A DNA stretch of 28,591 nt from Bacteroidales bacterium. Lineage in GTDB: Bacteria > Bacteroidota > Bacteroidia > Bacteroidales > UBA932. The first letter of the stretch is position 1. The number at the start of each line of letters is the position of its first letter. The notes below the pieces were generated by a model. The model worked only from the letters and a program-made list of their open reading frames with translations. It did no database searches and was not told the DNA's origin. The translations under genes were made by a program, and so were the position numbers. Positions 1 through 7,322 of this stretch are shown here, in pieces. The DNA lies in assembly GCA_017527625.1 (NCBI GenBank), contig JAFXPV010000097.1:1-28591 (forward strand), read 5' to 3'.

Positions 1-1
1 A

Positions 2-781
2 AACCGTCTTTGCGTAGGAATTGCGGAGAGCGACGATCTGACGAACTGGAAAAGAATTTCACAAATTCTCCCTCAGCAGGAAGCTGAGACGAATGCAATC
101 TGCGCTCCGGGCGCCATCATCCGCAACGACACTCTTCACCTATTCTATCAGTCTTACGGCAATTTCGGAACTGAGGCCATCTGCCACGCGACTTCGGTGG
201 ACGGCGTGAATTTCGAGCACGACCCGAGCAACCCGGTGTTCACTGCGACAGGCGACTGGAACTGCGGAAGGGCCATCGATGCGGAGGTGGTGGAATTCGA
301 CGGCAAGTACTTTATGTATTTTGCTACACGGGACCCTGCTCAGGAAATCCAGTTCCAGGGTGTGGCTGCCGCCAACAAGAATTCTGGTCTGCACGCCGGC
401 GACTGGACGCTGCAGCTCAACGAACCGATACTGAAGCCGGAGCTTGACTGGGAAGGCAAGTGTATCGAGGGTGCTACGACCATCGTCCGCGGCAATACCT
501 TATATATGTTCTATGCCGGAGCATACAATCGTTCGCCCCAGATGATCGGAGTTGCCACCAGCAAGGATGGCATCCACTGGGAGCGTATGTCGCAGGAGCC
601 GTTCCTCCGCAATGGGGAGCCGGGCAGCTGGAACGAGATGGAGTCAGGACATCCGGACATCTTCGAGGATACGGACGGACGCACTTGGCTTTTCTACCAG
701 GGCTACAACAATGCCGCACGGAGCTGGGAGATCTCCAAGACACGGGTCGCCTGGAAACACGGCAAACCTTACCTATTATAA
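2..781 (+). CDS. GH43-like glycosidase, 5' end cut off by the window
   Basis: The reading frame is open from the window edge and ends at TAA, giving 259 C-terminal residues of a larger protein. It shows repeated beta-propeller blades of the type 'DGKYFMYFATRD', 'GNTLYMFYAGAYN' and 'DGRTWLFYQGYN', alternating with 'SxDGIHWER' and 'SVDGVNFEHD' turns. This is the pattern of five-bladed propeller glycosidases of clan GH-F/GH43 and relatives. 'AIDAEVVEFDGKYFMYF' resembles the GH43 blade carrying the pKa-modulating Asp, and 'CIEGATTIVRGNTLYMFY' resembles the 'EGP' blade carrying the general-acid Glu. The catalytic base expected on the first blade would lie outside the window, so activity cannot be judged. 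These enzymes usually act on arabinan, xylan or related plant polysaccharides, and the substrate here is unknown. A GH130-type or GH32-type propeller is an alternative. Confidence 0.7.
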   Translation, partial: NRLCVGIAESDDLTNWKRISQILPQQEAETNAICAPGAIIRNDTLHLFYQSYGNFGTEAICHATSVDGVNFEHDPSNPVFTATGDWNCGRAIDAEVVEFDGKYFMYFATRDPAQEIQFQGVAAANKNSGLHAGDWTLQLNEPILKPELDWEGKCIEGATTIVRGNTLYMFYAGAYNRSPQMIGVATSKDGIHWERMSQEPFLRNGEPGSWNEMESGHPDIFEDTDGRTWLFYQGYNNAARSWEISKTRVAWKHGKPYLL

Positions 782-880
782 GTATACTGACTATTAGTGG
801 CTGACAGGATAACGCCTCCGGGAGCAGAGTGCGTCCGAGCTTCCCGAAGACCTTGCTTTCCATCTATCTGCTCGTCGTGA

Positions 881-2788
881 TTACCGACCAAAGTGGACCA
901 AGAGGACTGATATGTCCGCCGGCGAGACTCCGGAGATTCGCGAAGCCTGCGCGATGGTGCGCGGCCTGTAACGGTCGAGCTTGATGCGGCACTCGATCGA
1001 CAGGGCAGTAATCTTCGAGAAATCGTAATCGTCCGGAATGCGGATGTTCTCGAGTCGGAGGATCTTGTCGGCAAGTTTCTTCTCTCGGTCGATGTAACCC
1101 TGGTACTTGACAGCGATCTCTACAGCCTCCACAATCTCGTCTCTTCTGCCCTCTTCGATTCCGCAGGAAGCAAGGATGCTGTCGACATCTACGAATGTTC
1201 CCCGTGGAACACTGTTTTCCAAGTCTTGGATGCTGACGAAGGGCCGTGTCAGAAGCTCGGCTATTTTCTTGCGGTTCTCAATCGGAGCAGACCCTACTCT
1301 CTCCAAGTAAGGGTTCACATCCTCCGGTCTTATCGAAGTCGTGCAGATTTCGTCCTTGAGTTGGCCGACAGCATAATACTTGGAAAGCATATTCTCGTAT
1401 CGCTCTTTGCTGGCCAGTCCTATTTCATAGCCTTTAGCTGTCAGACGGTAGTCGGCATTGTCGCCTCTCAGAAGTATCCTGTACTCGGCTCTTGAAGTGA
1501 ACATCCTGTAAGGCTCATCGACACCCTTTGTGATCAGGTCGTCGATAAGGACGCCTATATAAGCCTCGTCGCGTTTCAATATGAATTCACCGCGGCCGTG
1601 AACTGCCAGAGCAGCGTTGATTCCGGCCATAAGCCCTTGAGCAGCAGCTTCTTCGTAGCCAGTTGTACCATTGACTTGCCCCGCCAGATACAGGCCGGAA
1701 ATCACCTTGCTTTCGAGCGTGGCGTTCAGCTGCACCGGATCGAAGTAGTCATATTCCACGGCATAGGCCGGCCTGAAGACCTTGATATGTTCGAATCCTT
1801 CAATCTGCCTGAGCGCCCGGATCTGCACGTCGAACGGCAGCGAAGAGGAGAAGCCCTGCAAATAATATTCGTGCGTAGTCCACCCTTCCGGCTCGAGGAA
1901 GAGCTGATGGCTGTCCTTGCCCGCGAAGGTGCGGAGCTTGTCTTCAATAGACGGGCAGTACCTCGGCCCTATCCCGACTATCTTGCCGGTGAACAGCGGG
2001 CTCTGGTCGAAGCCGCTGCGGAGGATTTCGTGGACGCGCTCGTTGGTATGTACGATGTAGCAGTCCTTCTGGACGCCTTTTTGCTGTATGGCCGAAGGAA
2101 CCGGCAGGAAGGAGAAACGCGCCGGTGACTCATCTCCCTTCTGAACCGTCAGGGCGCTGAGGTCGATGGAGCGGGTATCGATGCGTGGCGGGGTTCCGGT
2201 TTTCATTCGGGCCACCTTTATGCCTTCGGCTGCAAGCTGTTCGCCCAGTCCGAAGCTCGAAAGCTCGCCGATACGGCCGCCGACTGTGGTCTGCTGGCCG
2301 ATGAAGAGCTTTCCGTTGAGGAAGGTGCCTGCTGTGATGATGACTGCAGCAGCAGTGAACGAAGTGCCGAGCTGGGTTTCGACTCCGTATATCTTGGAAT
2401 CCCGGATGGTCAGCCTGGTTACTACATCCTGCCAGATATCGATATTGGGGGTATCTTCTAGAACCTGGCGCCAGTTCAAAGTATAGAGTGTCTTGTCGCA
2501 CTGGGCACGGGGACTCCACATCGCAGGGCCCTTGCTCATATTGAGCATACGGAACTGGATTGTGCTCCGGTCAGTAACAATGCCAGAAAAGCCGCCAAGA
2601 GCATCTATTTCTCTGACAATCTGGCCTTTAGCAATGCCGCCGATTGCAGGATTGCAGCTCATCTGCGCTATGTTGCGCATATCCATCGTCACGAGCAGAA
2701 CCCTGGCTCCCATCCGCGCAGCTGCAGTTGCAGCCTCGCATCCTGCGTGGCCGGCGCCGACGACTATTATGTCGTAATCGTTGCTCAT
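881..2788 (-). CDS. mnmG: tRNA uridine-5-carboxymethylaminomethyl modification enzyme MnmG (GidA)
   Basis: A full-length 635-residue MnmG. With MnmE it installs the carboxymethylaminomethyl (or aminomethyl) group on U34 of tRNAs reading two-fold degenerate codons, using FAD, NADH and methylene-tetrahydrofolate in the cytoplasm. The N-terminal Rossmann motif GAGHAG is at residues 11-16. CNPAIGG follows at 45-51 and GPAMWSPRAQCDK at 88-100. RYCPSIEDK is at 276-284 and GQVNGTTGYEEAAAQG at 370-385. Cys45 and Cys278 correspond to the two conserved cysteines of the family. The C-terminus ends in the usual helical MnmE/tRNA-binding domain. The ATG overlaps the stop of ybeY by four bases (ATGA), so the two are probably translationally coupled. 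The partner gene mnmE is not in the window. Confidence 0.97.
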   Translation of the reverse strand: MSNDYDIIVVGAGHAGCEAATAAARMGARVLLVTMDMRNIAQMSCNPAIGGIAKGQIVREIDALGGFSGIVTDRSTIQFRMLNMSKGPAMWSPRAQCDKTLYTLNWRQVLEDTPNIDIWQDVVTRLTIRDSKIYGVETQLGTSFTAAAVIITAGTFLNGKLFIGQQTTVGGRIGELSSFGLGEQLAAEGIKVARMKTGTPPRIDTRSIDLSALTVQKGDESPARFSFLPVPSAIQQKGVQKDCYIVHTNERVHEILRSGFDQSPLFTGKIVGIGPRYCPSIEDKLRTFAGKDSHQLFLEPEGWTTHEYYLQGFSSSLPFDVQIRALRQIEGFEHIKVFRPAYAVEYDYFDPVQLNATLESKVISGLYLAGQVNGTTGYEEAAAQGLMAGINAALAVHGRGEFILKRDEAYIGVLIDDLITKGVDEPYRMFTSRAEYRILLRGDNADYRLTAKGYEIGLASKERYENMLSKYYAVGQLKDEICTTSIRPEDVNPYLERVGSAPIENRKKIAELLTRPFVSIQDLENSVPRGTFVDVDSILASCGIEEGRRDEIVEAVEIAVKYQGYIDREKKLADKILRLENIRIPDDYDFSKITALSIECRIKLDRYRPRTIAQASRISGVSPADISVLLVHFGR

Positions 2789-3225
2789 TTCTGTGCGGCG
2801 AGTGTATCAAGCAATTCAAGGGAGGCGTTTTCTGCGCTCCTCATCTTTTTCTGCTCCTTTTCGCTCGTGTCGTCATAGCCTGTCAAGTGCAGCAGCCCGT
2901 GCGCAATCACGCGGTGCAGTTCCCTCTCGAAACCTTCTCCATATTCCTGACCGTTTGCACGCACCGTATCAACGCTGATGAAGATGTCTGCATCGACTTT
3001 CTTTGACGCGGGATCCTCCCGGTTGTCGAAAGTGATGATGTCAGTGTAATAATCGTGACCGAGGTACTGCTTGTTCATTTCAAGAAGATAGTCGTCGCTG
3101 CAGAAAATGTAGTTGACGTCTCCGACAGTGTAGCCATTATTCGCAGCAAGCAGCTTTAACCACTTTTTTATAAGCAGTTTGGAACGAAGATTGAAAGTAA
3201 TTCCTTCCGAAAAGAAACAGATCAT
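2785..3225 (-). CDS. ybeY: Endoribonuclease YbeY (rRNA maturation factor)
   Basis: A 146-residue protein of the UPF0054/YbeY family, a metal-dependent endoribonuclease needed for 16S rRNA 3'-end maturation and ribosome quality control. The family signature 'HGLLHLTGYDD' is at residues 109-119. The first two metal ligands are His109 and His113. The position of the usual third His is Asp119, a substitution I recall from other Bacteroidetes YbeY proteins and therefore probably functional. 'YLGHDYYTDIITFD' (residues 54-67) is the conserved segment that precedes the catalytic helix. It is the first gene of a two-gene minus-strand unit with mnmG, joined by an ATGA overlap. No clear TAnnTTTG promoter is visible just upstream of its start. 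Confidence 0.95.
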   Translation of the reverse strand: MICFFSEGITFNLRSKLLIKKWLKLLAANNGYTVGDVNYIFCSDDYLLEMNKQYLGHDYYTDIITFDNREDPASKKVDADIFISVDTVRANGQEYGEGFERELHRVIAHGLLHLTGYDDTSEKEQKKMRSAENASLELLDTLAAQK

Positions 3226-3231
3226 TAATAC

Positions 3232-3265
3232 TTTGATTTAAGTTTCGAATAGTTTTGTATCTTTG
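3232..3265 (+). promoter_or_regulatory. Candidate Bacteroidetes promoter for mdh with a long leader
   Basis: TTTG at 3232-3235 and a perfect -7 element TATCTTTG at 3258-3265 are separated by 22 bases. Transcription would start near 3272, leaving a leader of about 205 bases before mdh. No closer TAnnTTTG was seen ahead of the gene. The spacing is slightly longer than the usual 19-21. Confidence 0.5.
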
Positions 3266-3340
3266 CTCTTCTGAATTATAATGAACATATAATTCACGGA
3301 CAAAAATAATAATTTTTTGACTATCGTCATGCGTGGATCA

Positions 3341-3364
3341 AGTCCCTTCCCTGGGGAAGGGATT
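3341..3364. repeat. G/C-rich hairpin in the mdh leader, possible dispersed repeat
   Basis: The arms TCCCTTCC (3343-3350) and GGAAGGGA (3355-3362) form an 8-bp perfect stem with a 4-base loop. It can be extended to 10 bp by an A-T and a G-U pair. 'TTAGGGATGGGG' follows directly. It stands out in an AT-rich spacer, lacks a following T-run, and resembles short G/C-rich repeats scattered in many bacterial genomes. The rest of 3266-3476 holds no recognisable gene. Confidence 0.5.
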
Positions 3365-3476
3365 TAGGGATGGGGAAGACAAAAACAAAAAGTGCGGTGG
3401 GAGCTGACGGTTGCAAAAGAACCGAAGGATAGATAACAAGCAGAAGTTAGATCAACAATAAAAAATAAGAATAGAA

Positions 3477-4421
3477 ATGTCAAAGGTAACTGTAATCGGC
3501 GCCGGTAATGTGGGTGCCACCTGCGCAAACGCAATCGCTCACCTCAACTGTGTAAGCGACATCGTATTGATTGATATCAAAGAAGGTCTTTCTGAAGGCA
3601 AGGCCATCGACATGATGCAGACAGCAAAGCTCTACGGCTTTGACACCCGCATCAAAGGCGTGACCAACGACTATGCTGCAACAGCAGAATCAGATGTAGT
3701 CATCATCACCTCAGGAATTCCCCGCAAACCCGGAATGACCCGCGAAGAACTCATCGGCGTGAACGCAGGCATCGTGAATTCTGTAGTAAAGAACGCACTT
3801 CAGTATTCACCCAACGCAGTTTTTATGATCATCGCCAACCCGATGGATACTATGACTTATCTGACTTACAAGACATCAGGTCTTCCCAAGAACAAAGTCA
3901 TCGGAATGGGCGGACAGCTCGACAGCAGCCGTTTCACATACTACCTCAGCCAGGCTCTCGGCGCAGCTCCGAGCGACGTTGAAGGAATCGTAATCGGCGG
4001 CCACGGCGACACCACGATGATCCCTCTGATCAGCAAGGCCACCTACAAGTCACAGCCTGTCACCAAGCTCCTCAGCAAGGAAGCAGCCGACAAGGTCGTT
4101 GCCGATACAATGGTCGGCGGCGCCACCATCACCGGCCTTCTCGGAACCAGCGCCTGGTACGGCCCCGGTGCAGCAGCAGTCACTATGGTCAAATCAATCA
4201 TCCTCGACCAGAAGAAGATATTCCCGTGCTGCGCAGCTCTCGAAGGCGAATTCGGCAAGAACGACATCTGCATCGGCGTGCCCGCAGTTCTCGGCAAGAA
4301 CGGTGTAGAGAAAGTGGTTGAAATTGAACTCACTGCCGATGAGAAAGCAGCTTTCGATAAGAGCGCCGAAGCTGTTTCGAAGACAAACAAAGTGCTCAAG
4401 GACATGAACCTCGTCAAATAA
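3477..4421 (+). CDS. mdh: Malate dehydrogenase (LDH-like family)
   Basis: A 314-residue cytoplasmic NAD-dependent malate dehydrogenase interconverting malate and oxaloacetate. The Rossmann motif GAGNVG is at residues 8-13. Asp33 at the end of beta-2 indicates NAD preference. The mobile-loop segment IPRKPGMTR (81-89) carries Arg83 and Arg89, which distinguish malate dehydrogenases from lactate dehydrogenases. NPMD is at 121-124, the third substrate Arg is Arg152, and the catalytic His176 lies in GGHGD. The length is typical of this tetrameric subgroup. It is monocistronic, followed by a promoter for the next gene. In anaerobic Bacteroidales it feeds the malate-fumarate-succinate branch, consistent with frdAB 3 kb downstream. 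Confidence 0.96.
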   Translation: MSKVTVIGAGNVGATCANAIAHLNCVSDIVLIDIKEGLSEGKAIDMMQTAKLYGFDTRIKGVTNDYAATAESDVVIITSGIPRKPGMTREELIGVNAGIVNSVVKNALQYSPNAVFMIIANPMDTMTYLTYKTSGLPKNKVIGMGGQLDSSRFTYYLSQALGAAPSDVEGIVIGGHGDTTMIPLISKATYKSQPVTKLLSKEAADKVVADTMVGGATITGLLGTSAWYGPGAAAVTMVKSIILDQKKIFPCCAALEGEFGKNDICIGVPAVLGKNGVEKVVEIELTADEKAAFDKSAEAVSKTNKVLKDMNLVK

Positions 4422-4448
4422 CGACGGTTAGCTATTCAAAACATTTTA

Positions 4449-4467
4449 TCAACAATTTTTTTGTTGA
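4449..4467. repeat. AT-rich inverted repeat overlapping the tonB promoter
   Basis: TCAACAA (4449-4455) and TTGTTGA (4461-4467) form a perfect 7-bp inverted repeat around five T residues. It lies 28 bases after the mdh stop, so it could act as a weak terminator. Its right arm contains the -33 element of the next promoter. Confidence 0.55.
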
Positions 4468-4490
4468 AAAAATATTTCTTTCTAACTTTA
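4460..4490 (+). promoter_or_regulatory. Promoter of the TonB-like gene
   Basis: TTTG at 4460-4463 and TAACTTTA at 4483-4490 (one mismatch to TAnnTTTG) are spaced by 19 bases. Transcription would start near 4497, about 33 bases before the start codon. Confidence 0.6.
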
Positions 4491-4529
4491 CACACCGTAC
4501 AATTTTAGAAAAAGAAAAAATTATATACG

Positions 4530-5219
4530 ATGGAAGTTAAAAAATCACCTAAAGCAGATCTCACCAAGACCGTGACCCTTTTCCGCGAAATCGGTTTCAT
4601 CATCGTTCTTGGTATCGTGCTGCTGGCCTTTGAATGGCAGAGCAAAGAGAAAAAAGAATCTATCTTCGATCAGCAGGAGTCTGTGATCATCGAGGAAGAA
4701 ATCATCCCTATCACTCAGGAAGAGCAAACTCCTCCGCCTGAGATGCCCAAGATCCCTGTCCTTTCAGACGCCATCGATATCGTCGATGACAACATCCAGG
4801 TTGACGACGCAGTGTTCTCATTCGAGGACGACGCAACCCTCGGTGTTGAAATTATGGACTATATCGAGACTGTAGAAGAGGAAGAGGTTGAGGAAGAAGC
4901 TATTCCGTTCGCATTGGTTGAGAACAAACCTACGTTCCAGGGTGGTGATGCAAACACCTTCTCAAAATGGGTGAACTCTCGTCTCGAGTATCCCGAGATC
5001 GCCAAGGAAAACGGTATCCAGGGCCGTGTAACCCTCCAGTTCACGGTTAACACCGACGGTTCAGTGAGCGATGTGAAAGTTCTCCGTGGTGTGGACTCAT
5101 CTCTCGACAAAGAGGCCGTCAGGGTGGTTTCAAGCTCTCCTAAGTGGAAACCGGGTATGCAGCGCGACAAACCCGTCCGCGTTACCTACACTTTCCCCGT
5201 AATCTTCCAGCTCCGCTAG
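4530..5219 (+). CDS. TonB family energy transducer
   Basis: A 229-residue inner-membrane protein with a short cytoplasmic N-terminus, one membrane segment (about residues 20-35), a periplasmic linker and a C-terminal TonB domain (about 135-229). The domain contains 'YPEIAKENGIQGRVTLQFTV' near residues 154-173 and the C-terminal 'WKPGMQRDKPVRVTYTFPV'. Such proteins pass proton-motive energy from ExbB-ExbD to outer-membrane TonB-dependent receptors. The linker has only a short Pro-rich stretch (PPPEMPKIP, 68-76) and is otherwise strongly acidic, unlike the Pro-Lys linker of enterobacterial TonB. No exbB or exbD lies beside it. It is a single-gene unit with its own promoter and terminator. The receptor at the right end of the window is a possible client. 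Confidence 0.9.
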   Translation: MEVKKSPKADLTKTVTLFREIGFIIVLGIVLLAFEWQSKEKKESIFDQQESVIIEEEIIPITQEEQTPPPEMPKIPVLSDAIDIVDDNIQVDDAVFSFEDDATLGVEIMDYIETVEEEEVEEEAIPFALVENKPTFQGGDANTFSKWVNSRLEYPEIAKENGIQGRVTLQFTVNTDGSVSDVKVLRGVDSSLDKEAVRVVSSSPKWKPGMQRDKPVRVTYTFPVIFQLR

Positions 5220-5230
5220 TCGGAAACGGA

Positions 5231-5268
5231 AAAGAAAAAAGAGGTGCAGCGATGTACCTCTTTTTTTT
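5231..5268. terminator. Bidirectional terminator between tonB-like gene and hflX
   Basis: GAGGT and ACCTC arms (5241-5245 and 5256-5260), flanked by an A-run on the left and a T-run on the right, form a stem extendable to about 11 bp. It can end both the plus-strand TonB transcript and the converging hflX transcript. Confidence 0.85.
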
Positions 5269-5273
5269 GTGCT

Positions 5274-6437
5274 TTACCACAGGAAATTGTTGAAGGGATA
5301 ACGGCCTGCGTGGATCTCCGCAACCATCTTGTAGAGGTCATTGCGAAGTTTGTCGATGCCTATCTTGTCCTTGGCGCTGATGAAAATGCAGGGCGTGTGC
5401 TCCTTCGCGATCCACATACTCTTCATCTCATCCAGAGTATAGTTGCGCAGCGTCTTCTCGTCCAGGCTGAATTCGTCGTATTCCTCGTGCTGATAGGCGT
5501 CTATCTTGTTGAACACCATCAGACAGGGCTTGTCGCCGGCCCCGATGTCACGCAGAGTGCGCTCGACAGTAGCTATCTGGTCTTCAAAGCCGGGATGTGA
5601 GATGTCCACCACGTGCATCAGGATATCGCTCTGGCGCACCTCGTCCAGCGTGCTCTTGAACGACTCGATGAGCTGTGTCGGCAGCTTGCGGATGAAACCT
5701 ACGGTATCGCTCAGCAAGAAAGGCAGATTCTCTATCACAACCTTGCGCACGGTCGTGTCCAGGGTTGCGAACAATTTGTTCTCGGCGAACACGTTGCTCT
5801 TGGCCAGCAGGTTCATAAGCGTGCTTTTGCCCACATTGGTATATCCGACCAGGGAAATGCGCACCAGGCCGCCGCGGTTGCCCCTCTGGGACTCCATCTG
5901 ACGGTCTATCTTGCGCAGCTGCTCTTTCAGGCGCGTGATTTTGTCAAGGACGATACGGCGGTCCGTCTCCAGCTGGCTCTCACCGGGACCCCTCATATTG
6001 ATACCTCCGCGCTGACGCTCAAGGTGTGTCCACATACCAGTCAGACGGGGATAGAGATATTGATACTGGGCAAGTTCGACCTGCGTCTTGGCATAAGCGG
6101 TAGCCGCCCTCTGCGCGAAAATGTCGAGGATCAGACCGGTGCGGTCGATGACGTTCACTTTGGTCTCTTTCTCGATATTGCGCATCTGGGAAGGGGTCAG
6201 CTCATCGTCGAAGATGATGTAGTCGACCTCGTGCTCCTGGACGTAGCTCTTGATCTCTTCGAGTTTGCCGGTGCCGAAATAAAAACGGTTGTTGGGATGG
6301 TCCAGGCGCTGGGTGAAACGGCGCAGAGTGGTCACACCGGCCGTAAGGGCGAGAAATTCAAGCTCGTCGAGGTATTCCGTCGCCGTGCGCTCGCTGTCCT
6401 TGTCCCTGATTACCGCAGCTAATACGCCTGTATCCAT
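5274..6437 (-). CDS. hflX: Ribosome-associated GTPase HflX
   Basis: A 387-residue GTPase of the HflX family, which binds the large ribosomal subunit and splits stalled ribosomes, notably during heat stress. The N-terminal HflX domain includes GTGKLEEI (55-62). The glycine-rich hallmark [12 protein letters not shown] is at 150-161, followed by a coiled-coil linker. In the G domain, G1 GYTNVGKST is at 198-206, the switch-I segment FATLDTT at 223-229, G3 DTVGFI at 244-249 and G4 NKID at 310-313. A short C-terminal extension ends at the stop just inside the shared terminator. It lies six bases downstream of the hydrolase gene and is probably cotranscribed with it. Confidence 0.96.
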   Translation of the reverse strand: MDTGVLAAVIRDKDSERTATEYLDELEFLALTAGVTTLRRFTQRLDHPNNRFYFGTGKLEEIKSYVQEHEVDYIIFDDELTPSQMRNIEKETKVNVIDRTGLILDIFAQRAATAYAKTQVELAQYQYLYPRLTGMWTHLERQRGGINMRGPGESQLETDRRIVLDKITRLKEQLRKIDRQMESQRGNRGGLVRISLVGYTNVGKSTLMNLLAKSNVFAENKLFATLDTTVRKVVIENLPFLLSDTVGFIRKLPTQLIESFKSTLDEVRQSDILMHVVDISHPGFEDQIATVERTLRDIGAGDKPCLMVFNKIDAYQHEEYDEFSLDEKTLRNYTLDEMKSMWIAKEHTPCIFISAKDKIGIDKLRNDLYKMVAEIHAGRYPFNNFLW

Positions 6438-6443
6438 CTATTT

Positions 6444-7232
6444 CTAACGGATAAACGATTTTACGATCTGAACAACCTTGTCGGGCTCTTCAATGAAGGA
6501 GTTGTGGCCGGTATTCTCCACTATTTCGAAACGCACTTTCGGGAATTCTTCCTTCATTGCCTCGATCTTAGCCATCGGCATAAAATTGTCGTGGTCACCC
6601 ATAATTGCAAGGATCGGAACCGGCGGATTCTGCATCAGCTCACAGCTGTCGCCACGCTGCATCATACCCTTCAGACACGATATTATACCTTCGGGGTCGT
6701 GCGTATCACACAGTTCGATGGTCTCTATGATCTTGTCGTCACAGCGCCGCAGATTCTCCGAATAATACATCTTGGGCACCGCTGCCTCAGCAAGAGACAT
6801 CAGCCGGCCGGCCCTTATATCTTCAATCTCACGGGCTCTGTCAGCTGCCTTTTCGGCCGGATCGGGATATGGATTGCTATGGATCAGCAGAAGGCCCTCG
6901 GCGGCTTCGGGAAACAGCCTGCAGAACGCCAGGGCTGCATATCCGCCCATCGAGTGGCCTGCAACATAAGCTTTTTCGACGCCGCACTTGTCCAGCACGC
7001 CCTTGACCGTCGTAGCCATAAAATCCATAGTATTGACGGGGGCGCCGCACGAAAGTCCGTGTCCTGGAAGGTCGATGGTTATAACTCTGCAGAAATCCTT
7101 CAGCACATCGGCGAATTCGTTCCATACGTACATTGTTTCAAGATATCCGTGAAGCAATATAAGCGTCTTTTCACCAGCGTTTGTATCGTTGATGTGGACG
7201 GGAACGTTGCCTGCTGTTGCAAAAAATTCCAT
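6444..7232 (-). CDS. Alpha/beta-fold hydrolase
   Basis: A 262-residue alpha/beta hydrolase of the esterase/haloperoxidase/BioH-like group. The oxyanion-hole motif HGY is at residues 28-30 and the nucleophile elbow GHSMGG at 92-97, with Ser94. The acid is probably Asp215 in GDHDNFMP, and the catalytic His is His243 in TGHNSF. A complete triad is therefore present. The segment between about 120 and 200 forms the helical cap that sets substrate choice and offers no recognisable specificity. There is no signal peptide, so it should be cytoplasmic. It is the promoter-proximal gene of a two-gene unit with hflX and is divergent from frdA. The substrate is unknown, and a link to biotin or menaquinone synthesis cannot be shown from sequence alone. 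Confidence 0.88.
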   Translation of the reverse strand: MEFFATAGNVPVHINDTNAGEKTLILLHGYLETMYVWNEFADVLKDFCRVITIDLPGHGLSCGAPVNTMDFMATTVKGVLDKCGVEKAYVAGHSMGGYAALAFCRLFPEAAEGLLLIHSNPYPDPAEKAADRAREIEDIRAGRLMSLAEAAVPKMYYSENLRRCDDKIIETIELCDTHDPEGIISCLKGMMQRGDSCELMQNPPVPILAIMGDHDNFMPMAKIEAMKEEFPKVRFEIVENTGHNSFIEEPDKVVQIVKSFIR

Positions 7233-7252
7233 AATAGTCCTTTTTCTCGCCG

Positions 7253-7260
7253 CAAAATTA
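7253..7260 (-). promoter_or_regulatory. -7 element for the hydrolase-hflX unit
   Basis: Read on the minus strand this is TAATTTTG, a perfect TAnnTTTG, about 20 bases ahead of the hydrolase start. No TTTG is visible at the ideal upstream distance, so the -33 element is weak or absent. Confidence 0.5.
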
Positions 7261-7282
7261 CAAATTATTCAAAAAAAGTTAG

Positions 7283-7290
7283 GATATTTG
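7283..7290 (+). promoter_or_regulatory. Possible -7 element for frdAB
   Basis: GATATTTG differs from TAnnTTTG at the first base and lies 33 bases ahead of the frdA start. No TTTG lies at the expected -33 position, so support is modest. Confidence 0.35.
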
Positions 7291-7322
7291 TAAGAATCGA
7301 AATACAAACTAAAACTACCATA

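Noticed and set aside
782..880. Possible gene or terminator between the GH43-like gene and mnmG
   Set aside because: No coding frame unique to the gap and no hairpin followed by a T-run on either strand was found.
5613..6422. Long open frame opposite hflX
   Set aside because: It mirrors the codon pattern of hflX and has no recognisable domain or start signal.
6504..7322. Upstream in-frame extension of frdA by 273 codons
   Set aside because: It is antisense to the alpha/beta hydrolase, has no domain similarity, and the ATG at 7323 gives the normal length.
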